DNA from: Glebionis coronaria
Lineage: Eukaryota; Streptophyta; Magnoliopsida; Asterales; Asteraceae
Direction: 5' to 3'
Assembly (NCBI GenBank): GCA_025667525.1
Contig: CM046878.1
Location: 517,398,274 to 517,462,273, forward strand
DNA: 64,000 bases
Shown here piece after piece: positions 10,453 to 20,926 of this stretch. Position 1 is the first letter of the stretch. Every line of letters starts with the position of its first letter. The notes under the pieces are model-generated. The model was not told the DNA's origin, did not search any database, and saw only the letters and a list, made by a program, of their open reading frames with translations. The position numbers were made by a program, and so were the translations under genes.

Positions 10453-12585
10453 AATCCCCTACACTTGACCATTGCTTTGTCCTCATGCAATGCATTATTT
10501 ACAAAGCAAGTTTTACATTTTCCATCATAATCAATCCACCTTTGCCTTATTAAACACAAGACATTAAAGAGATAGAAAATTATAAAATATTCAAATGAAG
10601 AAAACAAGTAAAAAGATAAAAGACTTACCTTAGGGTTTTGGAATGTCATGAATGTTTATCACCCTCAAGTTTCACGTTCTCCATACCAAGCTTAAAAACG
10701 AGATCATTTTTATTATAAGTTAGAAAACTAACACAAACTCATGTGGCTCAATTATTCACTTAGACTCCCTTATTCCTAGGTGTATCTCTTATATTTTATT
10801 GTTGTCTTGAATGATCACGAGTATACATTGTTGATTTATTTTGATAGTTATTCAGGCTGAAAATAAAGTGGGACGATTTAATCAATAGTTAGCTAAAGGA
10901 CAAAATCTTTTAAAACTGCTTCTCGAGACCTCATAAAGTTCATATCTTGACATAACTCGCTTCATGATTTGAGACCTTTCTCGGATTGATATTTGGCATT
11001 GACTTCATACTTCAAATCTTGAGAGACGTTCATGAAATAATGGTCTTCTCTTCATAATAGGAATTTCTTCACTTGAACTTTTTGAGGGCTTCTTCATATT
11101 TGGACCACGACTTCTTCATTTTTCTCCAATATATATTTGGGATTTTGATATACAACGATCCGCCTCCTTTTAGGACTTGGATCTATTTATCCTCATACCT
11201 TGTTAGGGCCTTTTTGGATAGACTTTTCCATGATCTTTATGGGAGTATTTTCTTTTCGTCATGTGTCTCGATCCTTCATATTGATTTTTGATAAATGGTT
11301 CTTCACATCACTTTGGATCTTTAGCAACAAAATGTAGCCCTCATGCCTTGTTAGGGCCTTTTCGGACTCGCCAATCTTCGCATCTCGCTTCAATAAGTTA
11401 TGCCTTGGCTATGAACTCTAATTAATACCGAGCAACTTTTAAACGATCTTGTGCTAGAAGCTAAGTAACTTTTCAAATCGTACGACCTTATTTATTGTAA
11501 TTAAATTTTTTAACAAGCGATGAGAGAAAAAGCTTATAATCAACTCACATAAATTCATGAAAGAATACCAAATTATAATTGACTCTATCATCTCTCGTTC
11601 TCCACAATTTAAAATCTCAAGGAATACGACTCATGAATGCTTAGCCAATTAAATCAAAGTTTTGGGTTTTCAAGTCATCCATAGGATCCTGCAACTTCTT
11701 AGACTCTTTCAAGTTTAGAGTTCGCATTTTAAAGTTCCCTTGATAAACGACTTTCTAGGATCAATTATAGGAACTTGCGAAAAGTTCTTGTTCTTAACCC
11801 GTAAGAGTTAAGACTTTCGCGTTTTAAAGTACCCTATATAAAAGCATAACAAAACTTGACTTAAACACGTTAAGGATACTAGCTAGAGTAAACTTGGAAA
11901 AGTAAACTCGGGTTGAGTCAAAAGATTCACAACGTTTTAAAAATTAAAACCACTTTATTAAAATTTATTCTAGCAAAGAAAGAAAATAACTATAACAAAG
12001 GTAAATACTAATAGGCCAAAATAGATTAAAAAAATTGAAAAATGTTGAAAAATCAATTTTCCGGTTGAAATGAGGACACATACAAGGAAAAGCCCACTCA
12101 ACTTCGATAGAAGTCCCCCTACACTTAATATAAACATTGTCCTCAATGTTTAAGCATGTGGGAGTAAACTCCCTACACTTAGGACATTGTGCACGTTGTT
12201 TAAATCTTGCTAAGGAAGAGACAACTAAAGTGATTCCTATTTCAATCATAAATGATAAAATAATGAATCAAAAGAGTTTAGGATAGAACCGGGAAGACGG
12301 GAACACAGAATCACGGGTGGTCAAAAGGCATCAAGAATGGATCTTTGATAGCTCGAATCCCTACACATCATAAGAAAGAAAAGAACAAACACATACTAGG
12401 GTCTCTCCCTACACTTATTATAAAAACGGATAAAAATGATAGATACTGCGGGTTGCCTCCTGAGAAGCGCTTGTTTTTGTTAACCGAGTCGTGAGCCCGA
12501 CTCGACCTTGATTAACATGGTAAGAAGCTTGAAGAACATCCACCGGGATCAAATACATGGTTTTCGTCCATCAAATAACACAAGC
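10453..12585 (-). other. Non-coding 3' region of element C with PPT
   Basis: Next to the 3' LTR lies a purine-rich tract on the minus strand (about 10453-10467, reading GTGTAGGGGATT). The following 2.1 kb has no coherent frame, but it matches element D (38006-40062) over most of its length, including a repeated phrase with TTGTTAGGGCC near 11200 and 11345. It lies where pol or an env-like gene would be in a full Athila element. Conservation between C and D may reflect only shared descent. Confidence 0.7.
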
Positions 12586-13650
12586 TTAAGGCGAACAAGG
12601 CAAGCCAAAGAAGAGTAGGCAAGGTTCCCTTAAGCAGAGATTGAGCACGGTGGCAGACAGTTGATGCAGTGCAAGCATATCTCCATTATTTCCAAAAATC
12701 TTTCCTTTTATTTCATCAGATGGATACTGAGATGGCTTAAAAATTACAATACCAGGATAGAACACCTTTTCCTTTAGGGTAAAATAAGACTCAGGCTCAG
12801 TAGAACTTGAAGAAGATCCGCTCATAAATCACACAATCTCATCCTCAAAAGGTGGATAAAGAGGTGTCAAAACATAAGTACTACGGATATCAGTGTCATC
12901 CGGCTTATTCTTTTTTGAAACGGGTTTCTTAATATCCGAAGGAGGATAAAGACCATAATTAAAGTCCAAAGGAGGAGAATCATTCTCATTGGGGAAGTAA
13001 GTATTGAGAAAAGTAGCAAAGTCTTCCTCAAATGAGTAGACATCCAAAGTAGGATCAAGCATTGTTCGTGGAGGATCTTCATCAAAAGTGGGAACAAGGT
13101 CATCATGTGAAGAGTCACTCTAAAGAGTATCAAGATCATCAAAATCATCATATGTTGGCATGTCTTTATACTCTGAAGTAAAATCATAATCATCCACATC
13201 GGAACTAGAATCATCATCATAGATTGGTGGAGCATCATAAATTGGTGGAGGATCCAAATTGGAAAGAGAATCATCCACATCGGAACTAGAATCATCATCA
13301 TAGATTGGTGGAGCATCATAAATTGGTTGAGGATCCAAATTGGAGAGAGAATCATCCACATCGTCTTGGAAAAGTGGATTATCATAGCAAGAATCGAAAA
13401 GAGGATTGTTGTAGACGACAAAATCATCAAGCTTTGTACTTTCACAAGTAGTTGTATTAAGCTCGTCTTGAAGCACGTTAATCATATTCGCTGATTCTCT
13501 TCCATTTGATTTGTTTGTGATCTTCCCCATTTTAAATACTTGTGCATCATTCCCGACTCTTAGAATGATTTCACCTTCGGCAACATCGACTAAAGTTTTT
13601 CTGGTTCGTAAGAATGGCCGTCCAAGTATTAACGGAATACGAGGGTCCAT
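12586..13650 (-). pseudogene. Acidic open frame in the place of pol (element C)
   Basis: Downstream of the protease-like part the frame continues after one stop with MDPRIPLILGRPFLRT, the end of an Athila-type retropepsin. A very acidic region follows, rich in Asp, Ser and Pro, with a repeated block of about 30 residues (IYDAPPIYDDDSSSDVDD, twice). Then come FEEDFATFLNTYF, GLYPPSDIKKPVSK and, after another stop, YFTLKEKVF and IFKPSQYP. Element D carries the same text and reads through one of these stops (DEIVRF), so the original frame was longer. I do not recognise this tail in any pol protein. It may be a spacer domain or a degenerate leftover. Confidence 0.6.
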
Positions 13651-14613
13651 TTAATAATCAACAACAACAAAATTGACCGGAAAAGTGAAGGTACCAACGT
13701 TAATAAAGACATCTTCGGCAATACCAACGGGGTAAATGAGAGTTCGATTTGCTAACTCAAGAGTCATCTTTGTTGGAGTAAGGTCGGGTAATGATAACTC
13801 TTTCCAAACACTTAAAGGCATCAAATTAATACTCTCCCCGAGATCGGCTAAGGCAGTAAATTCTTTGGTTTGGTTAAAAGTACATGGTAGCACAAAACGA
13901 TCGGGATCTCCAAGTTTTTCCGGAAGTTCTTTAAGAAGGACTGCAGAACAGTTTTCATTCAATCGAGTATTAACAAACTCTACCATCTTCTCCTTCTTAT
14001 TAAGCAATTCTTTAAACATTTTGATGAGTTTCGGCATGTGGGCAAGTGCTTCAACAAGGCTAATGTTGAAATTCATTTGAGAGATCATCTTCAAATAGGA
14101 AGTAACTTGAGAATCCTCCTTAGTAAGAAATTTGCACTTGTCTAACCGAGAAGGATAAGGGATGTTGGGTTTAGGTGGTGTAGGTGTAGCAGGTAAAGGT
14201 TGAGATGTTGAGGGTTGAGAAGTAGAGGGTTTAGAGGTGGTAGGTGGGGTTGGTGAAGGGTTTTTCTTTGAAACTTCTTCATTAAGAGGTGGAGACGGTA
14301 ATGGAGAACTAATACTAGGCGTGGAAGTAGGAGGGATAAATGGTGGTGAAGGAAGTGTAGATAGAGTAACTGGGGGAGGGATAGATGGTCCTACTAAAGT
14401 TGCTCCACTGCGTGTAGTAATAACACTCACATTCGCTCTGGGGTTGGTGACGGTATTTGAAGGAAGAGAGCCCGAAGTAGAGGGTTGAGTACTTTGAAAG
14501 AAACTAGCCATCATATTCTTCAAATCATTCGTTTGATTACTTAAAGAGGTTTGCATATCATGTCTAAGCTTGGTTCGAATATCATTCCCTTGTTTAGTGA
14601 TATCACCTTTCAA
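13651..14613 (-). pseudogene. Gag C-terminus and protease-like part (element C)
   Basis: This is a 320-residue frame: a linker with ANVSVITTRSGATLVGP (the Athila ITLRSG-like motif), a long Pro/Ser/Thr tract, PYPSRLDKCKF, then [19 protein letters not shown]. The last motif matches the retropepsin active-site region of Athila elements, usually [12 protein letters not shown], so Ala has become Glu beside the catalytic Asp. The frame ends in VVVDY and a stop where element D has VVDYEMDP, so the stop is a Glu codon mutated to TAA. It is offset by one frame from gag, probably an indel rather than programmed frameshifting. Confidence 0.75.
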
Positions 14614-14614
14614 G

Positions 14615-15901
14615 TTAATGATTTGGATTTTGAAGATTCTTAAATACCTCTCTTTGGGTCTTTATGAAAGTTTCAACATCATGGTTATATGAAGTGGGTT
14701 GAGTGATGGGTGGAGGTTGGGGAGTGGGTGGGTGATATGTAGTAGAAGCTCGAAGTGGGTTTGGATTGCTTCTATTAAATTTGTTGGGATTGTGGTTTTG
14801 AGGAGAAAAACCGGGTGAAAGAAAGTTGTTAGAACGGTAACTTAGCAAGTTACGATCACCTTGAGGTGGGGCTTGATAGCTGTCCGTTGAATAGTTACCA
14901 TGAGCCGCATACACGTTTTCCGGATTATCATGAGTAGAAGGACAATCAGTGTATGAATGAGGACCGCCACAAATCTCACAAGAAAGTGCTACAGCTTTAA
15001 CTTGTTGTTGTTGATTCGTAGCTATGAGTAGGATATTTTTGTTCATTTCGGCCATCATGCGGGTGAATTCGATCATCTGGGTGTGTGATAAAACAGAAGA
15101 ATCATTGACTCTCGGGTTATTCCTTGAAGATGCGGAGGAATCCAAATTTTTGTGATGAGTAGTCATGTTCTCTATAATCTCTCTACACTCCTCGGGTCTT
15201 CTTTTCATAAATGTGCCACTGGCGGCTGCATTAATCGTATCACGATCACGAAAAGTTAAACCGTTGTAGAAAGTATCAATTAAGGTGACGGGGAGCATAT
15301 TGTGGTTAGGACATCGGTCGATCAAAACATTATAACGTTCCCAAGCATCGAAAAGTGATTCATCAGGTTCTTGTGTGAAACCACTGATTTGATTCCGAAG
15401 GCTCGTGACCATGGATGGTGGAAAGTAGCGCGACAAAAATCGTTGAGTCATCTCGTCCCATGTATGAATTGAATTCTTAGGAAGACGGTCAAACCATTTT
15501 TCGGCATGGTGGGATAAAGTGTGTGGAAATAGATGAAGGCGAAGAAAATCCATAGTAACCCCGGGCAATTTCATGCTTTGAGTAACGGTAATAAATTTGT
15601 CGAGGTGTTTGTTTGCATCATCATCCGGTAATTCGCTAAATGGACAAGTGTTTTGAACTTGTTGGATCCTGTGATCCTTCAATGAAAACTCTGGAGCCGT
15701 GATTTGCATCGGTGCAATCGGTCCTCCGCGTCCATTCATTGTTGGTTGACAAAGCTCCTCCATCGTTCGAAGGTCTGGTTGAGGGCCATTGTTGTTATTA
15801 TTCATGTTGGGGCGAGGTTGATTATTGTTGTTGTGCACACCAGCCATATCTAAGTCTTCAAGAGTCTCGGGCTCAGAATAAGACGAAGATCTAGTACGCA
15901 T
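14615..15901 (-). CDS. gag: Athila-like Gag (element C)
   Basis: An intact 428-residue frame starting MRTRSSSYSEPET. The middle (about residues 65-230) is a retrotransposon capsid domain, with EFSLKDHRIQQV, HLFPHTLSHHAEKWFDRLP, FLSRYFPPS and DTFYNGLTF. A zinc knuckle near residues 310-325 reads CEICGGPHSYTDC (CX2CX4HX4C). The C-terminus is Pro/Asn rich. Length and order fit Athila Gag, which forms the virus-like particle and binds RNA. It is the largest undamaged gag frame in the window, so it may have been kept open because the element can still be packaged in trans. Confidence 0.85.
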   Translation of the reverse strand: MRTRSSSYSEPETLEDLDMAGVHNNNNQPRPNMNNNNNGPQPDLRTMEELCQPTMNGRGGPIAPMQITAPEFSLKDHRIQQVQNTCPFSELPDDDANKHLDKFITVTQSMKLPGVTMDFLRLHLFPHTLSHHAEKWFDRLPKNSIHTWDEMTQRFLSRYFPPSMVTSLRNQISGFTQEPDESLFDAWERYNVLIDRCPNHNMLPVTLIDTFYNGLTFRDRDTINAAASGTFMKRRPEECREIIENMTTHHKNLDSSASSRNNPRVNDSSVLSHTQMIEFTRMMAEMNKNILLIATNQQQQVKAVALSCEICGGPHSYTDCPSTHDNPENVYAAHGNYSTDSYQAPPQGDRNLLSYRSNNFLSPGFSPQNHNPNKFNRSNPNPLRASTTYHPPTPQPPPITQPTSYNHDVETFIKTQREVFKNLQNPNH

Positions 15902-16180
15902 ACACCTGCAAAAGAAAAAGAAAAAGATACCAAAGAAATAGACAAAATATTTATACTTGGAAAAATAAAATCTTTTTGGTGTAAAACTTTTGAAAAAGAA
16001 TTACTTTTTATGAGTTTTTTTTAATGTTTTTGTATTTTTGAAATTTTTAATTTTTAGGGATTTTTTGAAACATTTTGAGCAAGAAAAATAACGTTCACGA
16101 ATGAACGGATCCCAAAATTCAACGCGTCTCTCACAGAAAACCGTTAATCTTTACGAAAAGAGCCGACAACGGCGCCATTT
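15902..16180 (-). other. Leader and PBS of element C
   Basis: The minus strand reads TGGCGCCGTTGTCGGCTC at 16177-16160, the PBS type known from Athila and related Ty3 elements, three bases from the LTR. The remaining 250 bp up to the gag ATG is T-rich on the plus strand with no frame. Element D has the same leader with a mutated PBS. Confidence 0.8.
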
Positions 16181-17974
16181 TAATAACTGAAACATCGTTC
16201 TTTTAACTATGTCTTATCGAATTGATTACTGGTTAACGTGCGACTCAGTCGTCTTTTGGTGGAAAGAAATATTTTTGATCGTTGTTTAAAATTAAAATTA
16301 CAAAACTTTAAGGTAAATGGTAAAGTAAATGAAGCTTAAAGTAATTAAAAGTGAACGATGAAAAATTAAAACTTTAAAAGTGAATTAATTAAATGACGGG
16401 AAATTAAAGCTTGACGAAAAGTAAATTTGACAATTAAATAAAAATGCAAACTTGAAAATTAAAATAAAGTAAAACAATTAAAATGATACTTAAGAAAAAT
16501 GGCGGGAAATAAAACAGGAAAATTAAAACACAAGTCTGAATAATGAAAATCTGACCTAATTCGGAATGAGCATAACCAACCTAGTTTGGAATGGGTGTGC
16601 ATTACCTAGTTCGGAATCTTGTCCACAACACAGTTCGGAATCTAGGTGTTAGACCTAATTCAGAATATGGGATAGAGACTTAATTCAGAATCCGTGTCAC
16701 ATAACTAGTTCGGAATATTCGTTACCACCTAGTTCGGAATCTTCATCAAACCTAACTCGGAATACACGCCTGACCTAGTTCAGAATATTAGGAGCTACTC
16801 AATTCGGAATGGCTGTTATAAACATAGTTCGGAATATCCAACAATGACCTAATTCGGGATGGACATCCAGACCATAGTTCGGAATCCTTGATACAAGAAG
16901 TAATTCGGGAAAACAATACTTGCAATTAGTTCGGAATATAGGAAGCATGCATTTAACTCGGAATAAATTAAATGCAACTGGCAGTTCGGGAAAAGCAATT
17001 TCCAACCTAACTCGGAATATTAGGGTTTACAGTAATCCGAATTAGAACAAAAATAAGTAAAAACTAAAAATAAGCTAAAATCAAATAAGCACTTATCTAA
17101 AAACTTAACCAAAATAACTTTAAGAAAAAGCTAATAAGCCAAAATTAAAAAAACTTTTAAAAACACTAATTAATAAAAATATTTAAAATCAACTTTTTAT
17201 AAAATAACTTTTAAAACACTTAATTAATATTAAGAAAAGCACACAATAAACTATAAAATCAATAAGCTAACACAACCAAACACATAAAAACATAACAAAC
17301 AATCAAATAAGCATGACAATAAGCAAATAAGCATAAAGATTAAGCAAAACAAGAAAGGTAGAATGAGAGATTAATTAAAAACTTGATTAAAATTAAAGAT
17401 TCAACAACAAAATTAAAAGACTTACTTGAAATTAAAGGCAAGAATTTAAATGACAATTAAGTAAATGACAATATGAAAATGCAAGGAAATTAAAGTGGAA
17501 AGACTAAGTTGTCAATTTAGCTAACACCTCCTAATGAAACATTAGGAGGGTATTTATAGGGAGGATTAACATGTGTTGATCTTTTCTTTCTTTTCTCGTC
17601 TTATTGTCTTTATAAATTCTTCGACTTTTTCGACTTTGTCTCGGGATTATTTGAACTCGTCTTATAATTTCTTCATTTATTAGACTTGAGTTCTTCGACT
17701 TCATTAAACTCCCGTCTTTAGATTTTTTCTTCGATAAATCTTCAGAATATGCCTTGGACTTCTGTTCTTTCTGCACTCTTGATCTTTTGACTTCGTCTTT
17801 TGTCTTTTTCTTCGATAAAAGCCCGTGTTTTCTTCCCTTTTCACATTTTAGTCCAAAATCACAACAAAAACACAAACCTCGCATAATTCCGACATTTACG
17901 ACATAAAATACACGTTTTGGCTTGGTTATTATTATAATTAAGTGCTAAAAGGATAAGTGTTTTCACACTTATTA
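16181..17974 (-). repeat. 5' LTR of element C
   Basis: 1,794 bp matching 8633-10452. It contains the TTCGGAAT array at 16556-17045 and a TATAAATA box at 17551-17558. Ends on the minus strand are TAATAAGTG and TATTA; both LTRs share the unusual TA start, so the parent copy already had it. Confidence 0.9.
16556..17045 (+). repeat. Regular TTCGGAAT array in C 5' LTR
   Basis: Second copy of the array described at 9030-9515, with the same order of units and spacers. Several units have drifted (TTTGGAAT, TTCAGAAT), mostly at the CpG, as expected from decay of methylated cytosine. Confidence 0.85.
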
Positions 17975-17979
17975 AGGAG

Positions 17980-18383
17980 TACTACGCAATTAGGCAAAGA
18001 GAGGAGGAAAACAACAACGAGTTCATGCAGCGCTTTCTTTGTTTGGCAGGTGTGTTAGGCCCAACAGCGGGTAATGCTGAGGAGCGAGCACACCATTTTT
18101 ATTGGGCGCTTCGCCCTTCCATCGCTAATAACTCGGCGTATGCTACCTGCAACACGGTGGCACAAGTTGCCAATGCAGCACATAAGCTCGAGATGCTTCA
18201 GGATCAAGAGGAGTTGGGTAATGACAGAGCAGTAAAGAGGCAGAAGACTGACGACCGTAAGCCTGCGGCCGCTCAGCAACAAGCATCTAAGGGAAGCGGT
18301 CAGACTAACGACCGTTCTGGTTCTAAGAGGCGTGGCGATAACGATGGTTACCGTAACAAGGCTAATAACTCGAACAACAGCAG
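17980..18383 (+). pseudogene. B gag, C-terminal part, fused across the lost intron 1
   Basis: The frame continues from 8632 with YYAIRQREEENNNEFMQRF, the end of the Ty3 capsid domain, then AHKLEMLQ and a basic, Gln-rich linker. At 18239/18240 the text KRQKTDDR runs straight through the point where F and A1 have their first intron. The exon ends at 18383 with AACAGCAG before a GT. Without splicing the frame would stop four codons later. The capsid part is short because the N-terminal two thirds is deleted. Confidence 0.75.
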
Positions 18384-18460
18384 GTCCCTACATTAACCTT
18401 CTTTCATGTTAAACTATCTTATGTTATGATATTCTGACACTCCAACAATTATTAATTCAG
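18384..18460 (+). other. Putative intron 2 of B gag-pol (77 bp)
   Basis: It starts GTCCCTAC after AACAGCAG and ends TTAATTCAG before GAACAATAG. Removing it keeps the frame (N-S-R-N-N-S). A1 (53148-53222) and F (30471-30534) have an intron-like gap at the same codon with unrelated inner sequence. It is AT-rich compared with its exons. Confidence 0.7.
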
Positions 18461-18525
18461 GAACAATAGTAACGACAGGGATCAGGACCGTAGGGGTTCA
18501 CAGCCTAACCGTTCTACCTCATCTA

Positions 18526-18598
18526 GTAAATTTTACACCTTTTATGTAATCATGTTTATGTTCCACGACCATGTCTCATGCATGTAATCCTTAAACAG
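18526..18598 (+). other. Putative intron 3 of B gag-pol (73 bp)
   Basis: It starts GTAAATTTT and ends CCTTAAACAG, a good plant-type pair of splice sites. It lies in phase 1, as in F (30327-30395) and A1 (53007-53082). The exon between introns 2 and 3 is 18461-18525 and encodes NNSNDRDQDRRGSQPNRS. Confidence 0.7.
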
Positions 18599-19250
18599 GC
18601 TCTCAGCTAACTAGGACGCCTACTAGAGGATTCACGCATCCTGTCTGATAACTTGTTCGCGCAGACACTCTGGTATTTGTCGCCGAGGTACTGGTGGTTG
18701 TTTCAAGTGTGGCCAACAAGGCCATCAACAGAAGGACTGTCACCAAGGTGAGATAGAAGGCACCTATGGACACGCCGACACCAAGCCACCTCCTACTTCT
18801 GGTCGTGTGTTTACTACTACTAAAGACCAGGCGAATAAGACTTCAGGTACCATCACCGGAAATCTCTTTATGAATGGTTTGGCAGCATGTGTTCTGTTTG
18901 ATACTTGAGCGACGCATTCAGTCGTATCCACTACTTTTGCTATACTTGTTAGGATTTCCCTAATGCCATTAGATAATGCCTTATGCATTTCCACGCCACT
19001 TAGGGACTCTGTATGAATCACTCAGGTGTACAAAGATCTTCCCTTAGAATTTGATGATAAGATCCGCAGAGTTGACGCACTTCCTTTGGACATGTGCGAT
19101 TTTGACTTGATTTTGGGCATGGACTGGTTATCCAAACACCAGGCTACGATTGACTGCCACACTTATCGGGTTATCTTCGGTGATGTTAAATCTCCGGAGT
19201 ACATACACCATGGTTTTCTGCCAGGGAGGTCAGTATAAATTATTTCATCC
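18599..19250 (+). pseudogene. B zinc knuckle and protease, broken
   Basis: The exon opens SQLTRTPTRGFTHP and then loses frame by one base. In the shifted frame a zinc knuckle CFKCGQQGHQQKDC follows (about 18690-18750). The aspartic protease has its active site at about 18895-18925, where F has LFDTGATHS; here the glycine codon of DTG is TGA, a stop. Further stops occur at about 19015 and 19237. [10 protein letters not shown] (about 19110-19140) marks the second conserved protease block. The enzyme cannot be made. Confidence 0.85.
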
Positions 19251-20926
19251 ATGGAGGCGCGTGCATTGCTATCACACGGCTGTCAGGGCTTCATAGCCAA
19301 TATTCATGACATTACTACCGAGTCTCCATCAATCCAAGATCAGCCTATCGTGTCAGAGTTTCCTGACGTATTTATAGATGAACTTCCGGGCATACCACCT
19401 GTTCGTGAAGTCGAGTTTGGAATCGAGCTCATGCTAGGTGCAGAGCCGATTTCCAAAGCTCCTTACCGTATGGCTCCCATAGAGCTTAAGGAACTAAAAG
19501 ATCAGCTGCATGAACTTCTGGAACGAGGATTCATCCGTCCCAGTGCATCATCATGGGGTGCACCGGTACTGCTCGTGAAGAAGAAAGACGGCATCATGCG
19601 TTTATGTATAGACTATAGTGAGCTGAACAATATCACGATCAGAAATTGTTACCCTTTGCCGCGTATTGATTACCTGTTCGATCAACTACATGGCGCCAAG
19701 CATTTCTCGAAGATCGATTTGAGGTCCGGCTACCATCAGTTACGGGTTAAAGAGCAGGATATCTCCAAGACTGCTTTCCGTACACGGTATGGGCACTACG
19801 AGTTCGTAGTCATGCCATTCGGACTCACTAATGCTCCAGCTGTCTTCATGGATTTGATGAAACATATCTTCCACGAGTTCCTGGACAAGTTCGTTATCGT
19901 GTTCATTGATGACATCCTGATATTCTCCAAATCCAAGGAGGAACATGAGGAACATGAGGAACACCTTCGTACAGTCTTACAGATTCTTCATCAGAAGCAG
20001 CTGTATGCCAAGTTCTCTAAGTGTGAGTTCTGGTTAAGCAAGGTGGCATTTCGGGGCCATATTGTATCCACAGAGGGGATCACCATGGATCCTACCAAGG
20101 TTGAAGCTATCAATAAATGGCCGAGACCTACATCTGCAACTGAAGTTAGAAGTTTTCTGGGTTTAGCGGGCTATTATCGCAGATTTGTAGAGAACTTTTC
20201 ACGGTTAGCTTTACCTTTGACTAAGCTAATAAGGAAAGGAGAGAAATTCGTCTGGACGGAAGAGCGAGAGAAGAGCTTTGAAGATCTGAAGCAGAAGTTA
20301 GTGGCTGCGCCTATTCTTACTCTCCCATCTGGCTCAGGTGGATTTCAGATTTATAGTGACACTTTAGGAAAGGGTTTAGGTTGCGTTCTCATGCAACATG
20401 GGAAGGTTATTGCATATGCATCACGACAGCTGAAACCTTATGAAGAAAACTATCCTACTCACGATTTAGATCTTGTAGCAGTTGTTTTCGCGTTGAAGAT
20501 CTGGAGACATTATTTGTATGGTGAATCATGTGACATATTCACCGACCACAAGAGTCTCAAGTACATCTTCACCCAGAAGGAACTAAACATGAGACAGAGG
20601 AGATGGTTAGATCTATTGAAGGACTATGACACCAACATCCAGTACCATCTTGGTATGGCGAATGTGGTGGCAGATGCTCTAAGTAGAAGGTCAGGTATGA
20701 TTGCTGGCATCTGGATTGCAAAGGAGATCATCCGTGACCTAGAGATGACTGATATTGAATTTTGTGTACGAGGACAACACAGTTACTGGTCCAATCTTAG
20801 AGTGGAACCAGACTTACATTTTAGGATCAAGGAAGCTCAGAAGGACGATGGTAAGATTTGGGCTATCATTCAGAACCTTGATCAGCAGACGGAGTTTTGT
20901 GTTGACGACGACGGTATCTTATGGTA
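19251..20926 (+). pseudogene. B reverse transcriptase and RNase H
   Basis: A 558-residue open frame without its natural start (the first Met is internal). RT motifs in order: [87 protein letters not shown] and [14 protein letters not shown], with the two catalytic aspartates of IDD. A 9-bp duplication gives EEHEEHEEH after the active site. RNase H has [19 protein letters not shown] and ADALSR; its glutamate is changed to Asp in HDLDL where A1 and F have HDLEL. RT alone looks intact, but the polyprotein is cut off on both sides by stops. Confidence 0.9.

Larger units (their letters stand above)
8633..17974 (-). mobile_element. Element C: Athila-like, non-autonomous, minus strand
   Basis: C is 9,342 bp with LTRs 16181-17974 (5') and 8633-10452 (3'). 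Reading right to left: LTR, PBS of the TGGCGCCG type, gag (15901-14615), protease-like segment (14613-13651), an acidic frame (13650-12586), a 2.1-kb non-coding stretch and a purine-rich PPT. No RT, RNase H or integrase can be found in any frame. LTR ends are TAATA and TATTA rather than TG and CA. It must have moved with enzymes from another element. Confidence 0.9.

Noticed and set aside
12867..13445. 192-codon minus-strand frame rich in Met, Ile and Leu
   Set aside because: It is a shadow of the acidic frame in another phase; ATGATGATC-type codons come from the Asp/Ser repeats.
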